Made by a program: the position numbers and the translations under genes. The notes beneath the pieces were generated by a model. It did no database searches, was not told the DNA's origin, and worked only from the letters and a program-made list of their open reading frames with translations. Below are positions 27,693 through 36,323 of a DNA stretch of 64,000 nt, one piece after another (position 1 is the stretch's first letter; the number at the start of each line of letters is the position of its first letter). This stretch comes from Hyphomonadaceae bacterium (lineage in GTDB: Bacteria; Pseudomonadota; Alphaproteobacteria; Caulobacterales; Hyphomonadaceae), in NCBI GenBank assembly GCA_024742355.1, contig JANSYM010000001.1, forward strand, positions 310,001-374,000, written 5' to 3'.

Positions 27693-27743
27693 CTCAATCC
27701 ATATCCCTCTCGGGACCAGTGTGCTCAGATTGGTGACGGTCCG

Positions 27744-28421
27744 TCAACTTTTAAGTTGCGGTGCACTGTCGAGACGCAGCCGGCGCCGCACAGTGAGGAA
27801 CACACCCCAGGCTGCGCGCAGCAGAATGAGCGCCAGCATGCCCCACATCGGCTCGCCCAGAGCGGCCATGGCGAAGGCGCCGGCAAAGATTGCTATGTGA
27901 AGGACGATGACCCGGCCATAAGGCTTCATCATTTCCTTTTCGACCGAGGTCTCGCGATACTCGCCGCGCAGAATATAGTCCTGGACGAACAGGAAGATCT
28001 GGACCGCGATGATGGCAAGCACAAAGGCCGGCATGCTGGCACCTGACAGCAAGGCTTCGTGGATCAGGCCGACGGGCGTTGGGAAGCCTGGTGACCCTGA
28101 GCTGTCCATATTCGCAAAGGCGCTGACAAAGATGCCGTGGACGAAGCAGAACATGCCATAATGGAAGACGAAGAACGGCCCGATAAACAGCATGCCGAGG
28201 ACGCCGATAATATGTCCCTTGGCGCTGGTCGCGATCATCTTGGCGAGTGTGACGGCGCCGATAATGACGTTTTCAAGCCAGTAGAGAAAGACCAGCGGCG
28301 CGGCGCCCCAGCCCAGCGTCAGCACCGCCCATATCGGAAACAGGTCGACGGCAAGGATGACCCAGGCGACCGGGTCCCGATAGGTCCGCGCCAGGGTGTT
28401 CGGGTTGAGAAAACTCAGCAA
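27744..28421 (-). CDS. DUF6498-containing membrane protein
   Basis: A 225-residue inner-membrane protein with six or so hydrophobic segments. FLYWLENVIIGAVTLAKM and FHYGMFCFVHGIFV match the DUF6498 family, whose function is unknown. A TTG codon at 28421 is the only plausible start: a stop lies just upstream in frame and no ATG fits the conserved N-terminus. It sits 17 bases after the M23 peptidase gene and may be co-expressed with it. The C-terminal tail is basic (RRRLRL), likely cytoplasmic. Confidence 0.75.
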   Translation of the reverse strand: MLSFLNPNTLARTYRDPVAWVILAVDLFPIWAVLTLGWGAAPLVFLYWLENVIIGAVTLAKMIATSAKGHIIGVLGMLFIGPFFVFHYGMFCFVHGIFVSAFANMDSSGSPGFPTPVGLIHEALLSGASMPAFVLAIIAVQIFLFVQDYILRGEYRETSVEKEMMKPYGRVIVLHIAIFAGAFAMAALGEPMWGMLALILLRAAWGVFLTVRRRLRLDSAPQLKS

Positions 28422-28438
28422 GGGTCAGTCCCACACGA

Positions 28439-29119
28439 TCAGCTGGTGCTATCCAAGCCACTCCATCGCGGAAAGTCCAGCGGGTTATTGGCCGTCAGGC
28501 CCCAGGATTTTCGCGGCGTATTGTAATTGCCGGTGAGGATTTCGTAATGGACATGGATGGCGGTGGCATTGCCGGTCCGTCCCATCATGCCGAGCGGCTG
28601 GCCGAAGCCGATTTTCTGGCCCGGCGCCAGGCCTTCGGAGAAATAGGCAAGATGGCCATAGCGCGTATAGACGCCATTGCCGTGGCCAATCAGAACTTGA
28701 TAGCCAAAGCCCGATTGCTGGCTCACTTCCAGCACGCGGCCCGGCCCGGCCGAATAGACGGGCACAGCAGGCCTTGCCTGCAAGTCGATCCCCTTGTGCA
28801 TCGACCCGAAACGCGGCCCGAACCCGGACGTCATGCACGCCCCGTTGACCGGCGAGGCGGCGAGGATCACGCCCTTGGCCACAACCAGCGCGTCATAGGT
28901 GAGAATGCGTCCGGACCCATCTGTGGACGGGCGATTGGAGAAGGACGGCGTGCACGCATAGAGGTGATAGTCTGGCTTGAACGGCCCCTGCTGGGCGCGC
29001 GGCGACGGCGTTGCCGGGCCTGGCGTTGCAATCGGGCCTTGCGGATACTGGACCGGCGGCGGTGGAGACGAGCATGCGACCAGGCCCGCAGCTGCCAGCC
29101 CCGCAACGATGGTTCGCAT
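28439..29119 (-). CDS. M23 family metallopeptidase lipoprotein
   Basis: A 226-residue lipoprotein: the lipobox LVACS places the acylated Cys near residue 16. A Pro-rich linker (SSPPPPVQYPQGP) is followed by a LytM/M23 domain with zinc ligands in GSMHKGIDLQA (HxxxD) and HVHYEIL (HxH). Both metal motifs are intact, so it is probably an active peptidoglycan endopeptidase rather than an EnvC-like activator. It lies in a minus-strand run after the flavin monooxygenase (18 bases). Confidence 0.88.
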   Translation of the reverse strand: MRTIVAGLAAAGLVACSSPPPPVQYPQGPIATPGPATPSPRAQQGPFKPDYHLYACTPSFSNRPSTDGSGRILTYDALVVAKGVILAASPVNGACMTSGFGPRFGSMHKGIDLQARPAVPVYSAGPGRVLEVSQQSGFGYQVLIGHGNGVYTRYGHLAYFSEGLAPGQKIGFGQPLGMMGRTGNATAIHVHYEILTGNYNTPRKSWGLTANNPLDFPRWSGLDSTS

Positions 29120-29137
29120 TTTCCAGCTCCTGATACT

Positions 29138-30481
29138 CTACGCAGACACCCGGGCGCGCTTTCGTCCCTTCTCCAATTCTTGCATGAGGTCTCTTACATA
29201 AGTGTTGAAATCGACCTGCATTGTGTGACGAACTGCCTGATAAAAGTGGCCCATATGTGTCTTTTCGTCCGCGGCCGTAATGCGATCCATCTCCTCACCG
29301 CTCGGCAGCGCGTATTCACCTGTGATCAGGGCGACCGCGAGTTTTGACTGCTGCTCGGCAAAATTGACCAGCGTCGGCAGCGGCTGAGCAAGGGCCAGGA
29401 AGACCAGATTCTCATAGCCCGGCTTCACCATCCGCTTGAACAGCGGGAAGCGGTTATCTGTCGGCGTGAGCTGAGCATCACCCTCAAAGAACGGGAAGGA
29501 GACCTTGTACCCCGTTGCCCAGACGATGGCGTCAATCTCCTCACGGCTGCCATCGGTGAAGATGACGGCGCCTGGCTCAAACCGCTCAATCGCGCCTTTG
29601 GCGGTGATGTCGCCGCAGCCGACCCGGGTGAGGAACTCGCCCGAGACCGATGGATGGGCATCCAGCGGTTCATGGTCCGGTTTCGGCAAGCCATAGTCTT
29701 GCGGATTGCCGATCTCCTTCTTGATCTTGGACCGGGCGAGGGCGCGGCCGACGCTCATCGGCATCCAGCTGGGCAGGATGGCCTTGTCTGCGGGCTGGCC
29801 GCCGAGATATTTTGGCAGCACCCAGACCCCGCGCCGCATCGAGATGATCAGCTTCTCGGCGATCGGGCGTTGTGACAGTTCCGACGAAATATCCATGGCC
29901 GAATTGCCGGCCCCGACGACCAGGATCTTCTTGCCGCGAAAATCATATGGCTCGAATGGATCCTCGTAATTGTGGCTGTGGATCTGATAGCCGGCAAATG
30001 TGTCCTGCCCGGGATAGTCATCCGGCGTGCGCGGGTCCCAGTGGTGACCATTGCCGACAAACAGCCATTGATAGGTCCGGGTTTCGCCGGTCGACAGGGT
30101 CACGTCCCAATCGCCATCAGCGCGGCGCACCGCCTTGTCGACACTGGTATTGAAGGTGATCGTCTCGCGCAGGCCGAAATGATCGACATAATCATGAAAG
30201 TATTGCAGCAGCTGGCTGTGATGCGGGAAATCGGGCCAGTCTTCCGGCACCGGATAATCCTCGAAGGCCAGGCGCCATTTCGACGTGTCGATATGCAGGC
30301 TCTGATAGCAGGACGACATGCCGTTCGGGTTCTTATAGTACCAGTTGCCACCAATATCGTCCGAGGTTTCGAAGCAATCATAGGCGATGCCATAATCCTT
30401 CAAACGCTTGGCCATGGTGAAGCCGCTACAGCCCGCACCGATAATGCAGGCCGTTTCTGAGCCCGCTTTTGTTCTCTGCAT
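29138..30481 (-). CDS. Flavin-containing monooxygenase family protein
   Basis: A 447-residue FMO-type enzyme. It has an FAD-binding GAGCSG near the N-terminus, the monooxygenase signature FAGYQIHSHNY (FxGxxxHxxxY), an NADP-binding VVGAGNSAMD in the middle, and an ATG motif (WATGYKVSFPF). The family oxygenates S- or N-nucleophiles or acts as a Baeyer-Villiger enzyme; the substrate is unknown. ATG 30481 is preceded by AGGTGG at good spacing and is chosen over the TTG at 30508. The C-terminus is basic (KGRKRARVSA). Confidence 0.9.
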   Translation of the reverse strand: MQRTKAGSETACIIGAGCSGFTMAKRLKDYGIAYDCFETSDDIGGNWYYKNPNGMSSCYQSLHIDTSKWRLAFEDYPVPEDWPDFPHHSQLLQYFHDYVDHFGLRETITFNTSVDKAVRRADGDWDVTLSTGETRTYQWLFVGNGHHWDPRTPDDYPGQDTFAGYQIHSHNYEDPFEPYDFRGKKILVVGAGNSAMDISSELSQRPIAEKLIISMRRGVWVLPKYLGGQPADKAILPSWMPMSVGRALARSKIKKEIGNPQDYGLPKPDHEPLDAHPSVSGEFLTRVGCGDITAKGAIERFEPGAVIFTDGSREEIDAIVWATGYKVSFPFFEGDAQLTPTDNRFPLFKRMVKPGYENLVFLALAQPLPTLVNFAEQQSKLAVALITGEYALPSGEEMDRITAADEKTHMGHFYQAVRHTMQVDFNTYVRDLMQELEKGRKRARVSA

Positions 30482-30546
30482 TACGTCATTCCACCTGGTC
30501 TGCAACAACCATCTTGCCAGTATTGAGAATGGTTTGACAATAGCCA

Positions 30547-30568
30547 GAAGGCCGCGTTTGCGGCCTTC
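30547..30568. terminator. Perfect hairpin between the monooxygenase and the small secreted protein
   Basis: A nine-base perfect inverted repeat (30547-30555/30560-30568) with a four-base loop. The flanks are only weakly T-rich, so terminator function on the minus strand (after the small protein gene) is likely but not certain. Confidence 0.55.
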
Positions 30569-30601
30569 CGAAAATACTCGCAGGTGTAAGAACGAAGTAG
30601 C

Positions 30602-30829
30602 TTAGAGCGTTCCGCACAGCGCGTGTATGGTTCCGGGAATACCGGGACATTGGTATTCGCAAACGCCACCACCGAGGTCACGGACCAAGGTACAATCCTC
30701 GCGCTTTATATCCAGAAATTCCTGAATCTCGGCGGACGTGAGTTGTTGGGCTTGGTGTTGAGTACTGACGCCCTCGCCCGGCATCGCAATGAATATTGCT
30801 GAAGCGAAAACAATGGATTTAACAATCAT
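30602..30829 (-). CDS. Small secreted Cys-containing protein
   Basis: A 75-residue protein from ATG 30829, with an ideal AGGAG six bases upstream. Residues 1-20 form a Sec signal peptide (MIVKSIVFASAIFIAMPGEG). The mature part has four Cys (46, 57, 61, 72), consistent with two disulfides, and a CEYQCPGIPG motif. I do not recognise the family. The frame continues upstream to 31567 as a spurious extension that mirrors the thioesterase gene, so automatic callers may merge the two. The DNA here is AT-rich compared with the rest. A perfect 14-base palindrome (30853-30866) lies just upstream of the ribosome binding site. Confidence 0.7.
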   Translation of the reverse strand: MIVKSIVFASAIFIAMPGEGVSTQHQAQQLTSAEIQEFLDIKREDCTLVRDLGGGVCEYQCPGIPGTIHALCGTL

Positions 30830-30852
30830 ATCATTCTCCTGTTTTTCAACTG

Positions 30853-30866
30853 CACTCGGCCGAGTG
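30853..30866. promoter_or_regulatory. Perfect 14-base palindrome upstream of the small secreted protein
   Basis: CACTCGGCCGAGTG lies 24 bases before the start codon of the small secreted protein, in AT-rich DNA between two divergent genes. It may be an operator or a 5' UTR structure. Confidence 0.4.
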
Positions 30867-31030
30867 ATTGTATTTAGATCCCATTTATTTGATGGTGTCA
30901 CTCTAATAAATATTAATTCAAGCGGGGGTTGCGTGTGGATGAGCAACTCCATCTCAAACTGCGCCTTCCATTTTTTTGATTTGAAGATTATCTCATGGGC
31001 TTTCCCGCAAACAGAGAGATGCATTGAGCT

Positions 31031-31513
31031 ATGGACGAAAGCATTGCCAGCCTGGACAAGCGAATCGAGCTGATGCGCCAGCATATGGACGGCATGACCC
31101 AGATCGTGCCCTGGGCACGTGAGACCGGGTTCAAGGTCACGAGAGTTGAGCGCGGACAGGTCTGGGGCGTGCAGCCTTTTGCCGAACACCTGGTCGGTGA
31201 TGTCGACGCACAGGTCATTCATGGCGGCGCCATTACAACCTTGCTGGACAATCTCAGCGGCATGGCCTGCGCCGCCTCGCTGGAAGAGTTTCGCTTCGTG
31301 GCGACGCTGGACCTGCGCATCGATTATATGCGCCCGGCCGATAGCGGCCGCGATATTATTGGCGAGGCCGAGTGCTATCACGTCACCAAGTCCGTCGCCT
31401 TCACCCGCGCCTGGGCCTATCATGAGAGCCGCGACAAGGTGATTGCCACCGCGCAAGGCGCCTTCGCCATCAACAAGCCCCGACCGAAAGCCAGCCTGGG
31501 AGTGCCGGAATGA
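31031..31513 (+). CDS. PaaI-type hotdog thioesterase (first of tandem pair)
   Basis: A 160-residue hotdog-fold protein with the thioesterase signature VIHGGAITTLLDNLSG and the following strand LDLRIDYMRPA. The family hydrolyses acyl-CoA thioesters. It is the first of two adjacent paralogs; its TGA overlaps the ATG of the second (ATGA). The HDAC-family gene follows, so the three may be one unit. Substrate specificity is unknown. Confidence 0.88.
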   Translation: MDESIASLDKRIELMRQHMDGMTQIVPWARETGFKVTRVERGQVWGVQPFAEHLVGDVDAQVIHGGAITTLLDNLSGMACAASLEEFRFVATLDLRIDYMRPADSGRDIIGEAECYHVTKSVAFTRAWAYHESRDKVIATAQGAFAINKPRPKASLGVPE

Positions 31514-31947
31514 GCGAGACCCTGACCCGCGGCCAGCAGCTGGAATCCTTTCTCGAGCGCGTGCCAATCGTACAGACGCTGGGCATGCGCTGCGACATCA
31601 AGGGCGATGACATGACCGCCGTGCTGCCGTTCCAGGACAAGCTGATCGGCAATTTCACCATCAAGGCATTGCATGGCGGCGCCATCGGCACCTTCCTGGA
31701 AATGACGGCGATGGCGCAGCTCTTCCTGGTCTCGGATGTCGAGCGTCCGGCCCGCACGATCAACATTACGGTCGACTATCTGCGCCAGGGCCGCGCCGAA
31801 GACCTGTTTGCCAGGGCTCGCGTGATCAAGCTCGGACGGCGCATGGCCTCAGTCACCGCAGAAGCCTGGCAAAGCGCGCGCGACAAACCGGTTGCGGCGC
31901 TGCATGGGCATTTTTTGCTGAACCGCTCTGGCGAGCCGCAAAGCTAG
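31510..31947 (+). CDS. PaaI-type hotdog thioesterase (second of tandem pair)
   Basis: A 145-residue hotdog protein with LHGGAIGTFLEMTAMA and TINITVDYLRQGR. The acidic catalytic position on the helix reads Glu (FLEMTA), where the upstream paralog has Asp (LLDNLS). The two are only moderately similar, so a heterodimer or double-hotdog assembly is possible. Translationally coupled to the first thioesterase and 15 bases before the deacetylase gene. Confidence 0.87.
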   Translation: MSETLTRGQQLESFLERVPIVQTLGMRCDIKGDDMTAVLPFQDKLIGNFTIKALHGGAIGTFLEMTAMAQLFLVSDVERPARTINITVDYLRQGRAEDLFARARVIKLGRRMASVTAEAWQSARDKPVAALHGHFLLNRSGEPQS

Positions 31948-31962
31948 CGCCATATCCGGGTC

Positions 31963-32853
31963 ATGCTGCCCATCATCCACCACTCTGACTATGACGCCGC
32001 CAGCGTGGGCGATGACCACCGTTTTCCGATGCGCAAATATTCTTTGGTGGCCGATCTGCTCAGAGCGCGCGGCCTGACCTTTGAAACACCGGCGCATGCG
32101 ACGCAAGACGCGCTCGAGCAGGCGCATGATCCAGCCTATGTGCGCGGCGTTCTGACCAGCGCGCTCGATGCCAGGACAGCGCGGCGCGTCGGTTTCGAGA
32201 TGACGCCGGCAATCGCGGCGCGGACCCGTGCCTCCGTCGGTGGCACCGAGCTCGCGGCCCGGCGCGCGTTGGAGACAGGGGCAGCGGTCAATCTGGCGGG
32301 CGGCAGCCACCATGCGGACTATCAAGGCGGCGCCGGGTTCTGTGTGTTCAATGATGTTGCGGTTGCGGCGCTCAGCTTGCTCGGCGAAGACCGGATCGGT
32401 CAGATCGCTGTGATCGATCTGGACGTCCATCATGGCGACGGCACCGCCCTGATCTTCGCCGATGAGCCGCGTGTGTTTACCGCCTCCTTGCATTGTGAGG
32501 ATAACTGGCCGCGCACCAAGCCGCCGTCCGATCTCGATGTTGGCCTTGCGCGCGGCACCGAAGACGCCGTGTATCTCAGCGCCGCCGACACGCTCATCGC
32601 GCAGGTGCTGGACACCGCAAAACCCGACCTGGTCTTCTACAATGCCGGGGTCGACCCGCATCTGGACGACCGTCTCGGATTGCTCAGCCTCAGCGATGAC
32701 GGCCTGAAGGCTCGCGACACCTGGGTTGCGCAGGCCTGTTCAGCGCGGGGCATCCCCCTGGTCGGCGTGCTGGGCGGCGGCTATAGCAAGAATGCCCGCG
32801 CGGTCGCCGAGCGCCACACTTTCCTGGTCGACGCGCTGCAAGAAATTGTCTGA
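31963..32853 (+). CDS. Histone deacetylase family (acetoin utilisation-like) amidohydrolase
   Basis: A 296-residue arginase/deacetylase-fold enzyme. Zinc and catalytic motifs are visible: [29 protein letters not shown] and [11 protein letters not shown], which supply the catalytic His pair and the Asp-His-Asp zinc ligands. Bacterial members deacetylate acetylated lysines, polyamines or other amides. Co-directional and close to two thioesterases (15 bases) and recQ (53 bases). Confidence 0.9.
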   Translation: MLPIIHHSDYDAASVGDDHRFPMRKYSLVADLLRARGLTFETPAHATQDALEQAHDPAYVRGVLTSALDARTARRVGFEMTPAIAARTRASVGGTELAARRALETGAAVNLAGGSHHADYQGGAGFCVFNDVAVAALSLLGEDRIGQIAVIDLDVHHGDGTALIFADEPRVFTASLHCEDNWPRTKPPSDLDVGLARGTEDAVYLSAADTLIAQVLDTAKPDLVFYNAGVDPHLDDRLGLLSLSDDGLKARDTWVAQACSARGIPLVGVLGGGYSKNARAVAERHTFLVDALQEIV

Positions 32854-32906
32854 TTGCCCGTTCTGGTCGCTTGTTTCGCCGCGCGATTCCTTTGACAGTT
32901 TCGGCG

Positions 32907-34745
32907 ATGACGAACGCTGATGATCCGACGCTCCAGAATGCCCGCGACCTGTTGCAGCGGATTTACGGCTATGATGATTTTCGCGGCCTGCAAGCCGATG
33001 TGATTGCTGATGTGATGGCCGGGCGCGACGCCCTCGCTGTCCTGCCGACCGGCGGCGGCAAGTCGCTCTGCTACCAGATCCCGTCAATGTTGCGCGATGG
33101 TGTCGGTCTCATCGTCTCGCCTTTGATCGCGCTGATGGCGGACCAGGTCGACGCGCTGAAAGCCCTGGGGGTGAAGGCCGAACGGCTCGATTCATCGATG
33201 CAGCACGAGGACCGGCTTGCGGCCCTGCAGGCGGCGCGGGCGGGCGAGATGCACATGCTCTATGTCTCGCCAGAAGGCTTGTCCGGCGGGCTCCTGAACG
33301 CGCTGAGCCAGCTCAATGTCTCGCTGATCGCCGTCGACGAGGCGCACTGTGTCAGCCAGTGGGGACATGATTTCCGACCGGACTATCGCGCGCTCGGGCG
33401 GCTCAAGACCGTATTCCCGAACGTGCCGCGCCTGGCCGTGACCGCGACCGCGGATGCGCGCACGCGTGAGGATATTCTGCAGCAGCTCGATCTCACCGAG
33501 CCGGCGGTTCATGTCGCCAGTTTCGACCGGGCCAATCTGACGCTCGGCGCTGAACCGAAAACAGGGAACAAGACCGATCGCCTGGTCAGCCTGATCCGCG
33601 CCCACAAGGGCCAAAGCGGCATCGTCTATGCTGCCACCCGCAAAGGGACTGAACAGCTCGCCGAAGCGCTGGAGAAGAATGGCATCGCAGCGCTCGCCTA
33701 TCATGCCGGCCTTGAGTCTGAGGACCGGGCCGAGCGTCAGCGGCGCTTCCTGCTCGAGGATGGTCTGGTCATGTGCGCGACCGTGGCCTTCGGGATGGGC
33801 GTCGACAAGCCGGACGTGCGCTTCGTGATCCATGCCGATCCGCCGAAGACGATTGAAGCCTATTGGCAGGAGGTCGGCCGTGCCGGCCGTGACGGTGAGC
33901 CGGCGGAGGGCTTTGCCCTGTTCGGGCCAGCGGATTTACGGCGCAGCCTGATGTGGAGCTATGACAGCGACGCGGACGAGGCGATCAAGCGCGTGCAGAT
34001 CAACAAGACGCGCCAGCTCTTTGCCTTGCTCAATGGCGATGCCTGCCGCCGCCAGGCGGTGCGCCAGTATTTCGGCGAGCGCGATGCCAAACCGTGCGGG
34101 GTCTGCGACAATTGCCAGGCCGAAGAGGCGGACCTCTATGACGCCACGCGCTGGGCCCAAATGGCCGTCTCGGCCGTGCTGCGCTGCGGCCAGAAGATTG
34201 GTCGCGGGCGACTGATCATCCATTTGATGGGCCAGGCGAAAGACGGGTTCGACGAGGACCTGTCGCAGCAATCGACCTATGGCATCGGCGCCGAATTGCC
34301 CAAGACCGGCTGGAATGCGGTCTTTGACGAGCTTCTGTTCACTGGCCTTCTGGCTGAAGGCGGCGAGGTCACACGGCCTTTCATCCATGTGCCGGACCAT
34401 GATGTTGCCAAAGCGCTGTTCAAAGGCGATCGCGAGGTCCTGTTGCGCAGCGATCCGACGGTTCGGCGGGCCCGGTCACGCGGCAGCAAGACGGCCAGCG
34501 CGGCGTTTGCCGATCTCTCGACGCGAGACCGCGAGCTGTTTGACCAGTTGCGCAACTGGCGGGTCGAACTCGCCAAATCCAAAGGCGTGCCGCCTTATGT
34601 CATCTTTCATGATAAGACGCTGGCAACGATCGCGACGGAGCGTCCGGCCGACATGGTGGAATTGCTGCAGATCTCTGGCGTCGGGGAGAAGAAAGCCGGG
34701 CGCTATGGTGAGGATATTGCCCGCATCGTCCGCGACGCGGCATAG
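32907..34745 (+). CDS. recQ: ATP-dependent DNA helicase RecQ
   Basis: A 612-residue RecQ helicase, which unwinds recombination and replication intermediates 3' to 5'. Walker [12 protein letters not shown] (about residue 46-56), DEAH at 144-147, the aromatic-rich loop after it ([12 protein letters not shown]), helicase motif [12 protein letters not shown], the zinc-binding RQC Cys residues ([13 protein letters not shown]... CGVCDNC) and a C-terminal HRDC domain ([24 protein letters not shown]) are all present. ATG 32907 matches the family start. Full length, no defects. Confidence 0.96.
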   Translation: MTNADDPTLQNARDLLQRIYGYDDFRGLQADVIADVMAGRDALAVLPTGGGKSLCYQIPSMLRDGVGLIVSPLIALMADQVDALKALGVKAERLDSSMQHEDRLAALQAARAGEMHMLYVSPEGLSGGLLNALSQLNVSLIAVDEAHCVSQWGHDFRPDYRALGRLKTVFPNVPRLAVTATADARTREDILQQLDLTEPAVHVASFDRANLTLGAEPKTGNKTDRLVSLIRAHKGQSGIVYAATRKGTEQLAEALEKNGIAALAYHAGLESEDRAERQRRFLLEDGLVMCATVAFGMGVDKPDVRFVIHADPPKTIEAYWQEVGRAGRDGEPAEGFALFGPADLRRSLMWSYDSDADEAIKRVQINKTRQLFALLNGDACRRQAVRQYFGERDAKPCGVCDNCQAEEADLYDATRWAQMAVSAVLRCGQKIGRGRLIIHLMGQAKDGFDEDLSQQSTYGIGAELPKTGWNAVFDELLFTGLLAEGGEVTRPFIHVPDHDVAKALFKGDREVLLRSDPTVRRARSRGSKTASAAFADLSTRDRELFDQLRNWRVELAKSKGVPPYVIFHDKTLATIATERPADMVELLQISGVGEKKAGRYGEDIARIVRDAA

Positions 34746-34763
34746 GCCGGATACAGAGATCGT

Positions 34764-34804
34764 AAAAAAGAAGACGGGACTGTGGGTAAATCAGCCCCGC
34801 CTTC
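34764..34804 (-). terminator. Rho-independent terminator after amtB
   Basis: On the minus strand a 13-pair stem (with two G-U pairs, 34770-34804) precedes six T (34764-34769). It follows the amtB stop at 34819 and lies between convergent recQ and amtB. Confidence 0.85.
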
Positions 34805-34818
34805 CACTGTGAGAGGGA

Positions 34819-36132
34819 TTAATGCCCGTAGGCAGACTCCCCATGGCTCGACGTATCGAGCCCGGTTTCCTCGTCTTCGGCAGAGACACGCAAAGGCGTC
34901 ACCAGCTTGACGAGAAACAGGATGAGGCCGCTGAACACAGCGGACCAGAGACAGACGGTGACAACGCCAGTGAGCTGCACCGTGAACTGGCTGGCAATGC
35001 TCGCCTCGCCGAGGCCAGGCGCCATCGGGCCGAGGCCGGCCAGGAAAGGGATGAGCAGCGTGCCGAGAATGCCGCCAACGCCATGCACGGCGAAGACATC
35101 GAGGCTGTCATCAATCTTCAGTTTGGTGCGGATCAGTGTCACCGCATAGTAGCAGGCGAGCGCGGCGGCTGTCCCGATCAGGATTGCGGCGAGTGGGCCG
35201 ACAGAGCCTGCCGCTGGGGTGATCGTGGCGAGGCCGGCAATCGTGCCGGTCGCGGTGCCGACCAGGGTTGGCTTGCCATATTTGACCCACTCGATCGCCA
35301 TCCAGACCAGCGATGCCGTCGCCGCCGAGAGATGCGTGACCAGCATGGCCTGACCCGCCCCGGCGCTGGCGCCGCCTGCGGAGCCGGCATTAAACCCGAA
35401 CCAGCCAACCCAGAGCATGCTGGCGCCGAGCATGACAAAGGCGGGATTATGCGGCGGCCGCATTTCCTGCGGGAACCCGGTGCGCTTGCCCATCATCGCG
35501 ACAAAGACCAGCGAGCTGATGCCCGCGGTCGCGTGCACAACCAGGCCGCCAGCAAAGTCATGGACACCCTGACCGGCAAGCCAGCCGCCACCCCAGACCC
35601 AGTGACAGACCGGCGCATAGACCAGCACAAGCCAGAGCACAGAGAAGAGCAGGACCGCGCCAAAATTCACGCGCTCGACATAAGCGCCGACAATCAGCGC
35701 CGGGGTGATGATGGCGAACGTCATCTGGAACATGATGAAGACGGATTCCGGGATCGAACCGCTCATCGCATCCGTCGTGAGCCCGTTCAGAAAGGCGCCA
35801 GAGAGGCCGCCCCAGAGCGCGCCCATGCCCGCCGCGTCGCCATTTCCGTCACCAAACGCAATCGAGTAGCCAATCGCGACCCAGACCAGCGACATCAGGC
35901 AGGCCAGGACCAGGCATTGCATCAGGACGGACAGGACATTCTTGCCCTGAACCAGGCCGCCATAAAACAGGGCGAGGCCCGGCAGGGTCATGAACAGGAC
36001 CAGCGCCGTCGAGGTCAGCATCCAGGCCGTGTCACCGGTATCGGCGAAGGCGGGGGCTGCCAGAAGCGAGAAAATTGCAAGAGTGGAGATGGCGCGCGCG
36101 GCGGACGCGCCTCGGCTTTTCGTGAATATCAT
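34819..36132 (-). CDS. amtB: Ammonium transporter
   Basis: A 437-residue Amt/MEP/Rh channel. The start at ATG 36132, with GGAGGG eight bases upstream, gives a cleavable signal peptide (SLLAAPAFA) followed by 11 transmembrane helices. Pore residues are recognisable: the first His in VVHATAG, the second His in VFAVHGVGG, and the Phe gate regions ALFYGGL. It conducts ammonium/ammonia across the inner membrane. The usual partner glnK is not adjacent; the next upstream gene is a divergent MATE pump. Confidence 0.95.
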   Translation of the reverse strand: MIFTKSRGASAARAISTLAIFSLLAAPAFADTGDTAWMLTSTALVLFMTLPGLALFYGGLVQGKNVLSVLMQCLVLACLMSLVWVAIGYSIAFGDGNGDAAGMGALWGGLSGAFLNGLTTDAMSGSIPESVFIMFQMTFAIITPALIVGAYVERVNFGAVLLFSVLWLVLVYAPVCHWVWGGGWLAGQGVHDFAGGLVVHATAGISSLVFVAMMGKRTGFPQEMRPPHNPAFVMLGASMLWVGWFGFNAGSAGGASAGAGQAMLVTHLSAATASLVWMAIEWVKYGKPTLVGTATGTIAGLATITPAAGSVGPLAAILIGTAAALACYYAVTLIRTKLKIDDSLDVFAVHGVGGILGTLLIPFLAGLGPMAPGLGEASIASQFTVQLTGVVTVCLWSAVFSGLILFLVKLVTPLRVSAEDEETGLDTSSHGESAYGH

Positions 36133-36323
36133 TTTGTTCGCCCTCCCGAAGCGATGAGGCAGGCAATGAAGATTCACGGGCCGGGAACAAGGGCGGAGCA
36201 GGGCTGATGCATGCGCTTTTTTGCGGTTTGTCCAAATCTTGTGCGGTCGTGCCCAGAGTTTGGGCGGCGTGGCCGACAAGCTTGCTGGCTGACATTCATC
36301 TCAGTTCAGTCTAAGCGGCGCCC

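Noticed and set aside
30602-31567. 321-codon minus-strand open frame as one protein
   Set aside because: Only the last 75 codons have a signal peptide and ribosome binding site; the rest mirrors the thioesterase on the other strand.
34822-36207. 461-codon plus-strand open frame
   Set aside because: It mirrors amtB almost exactly; the product is rich in Arg, Asp and Gln with no family likeness.
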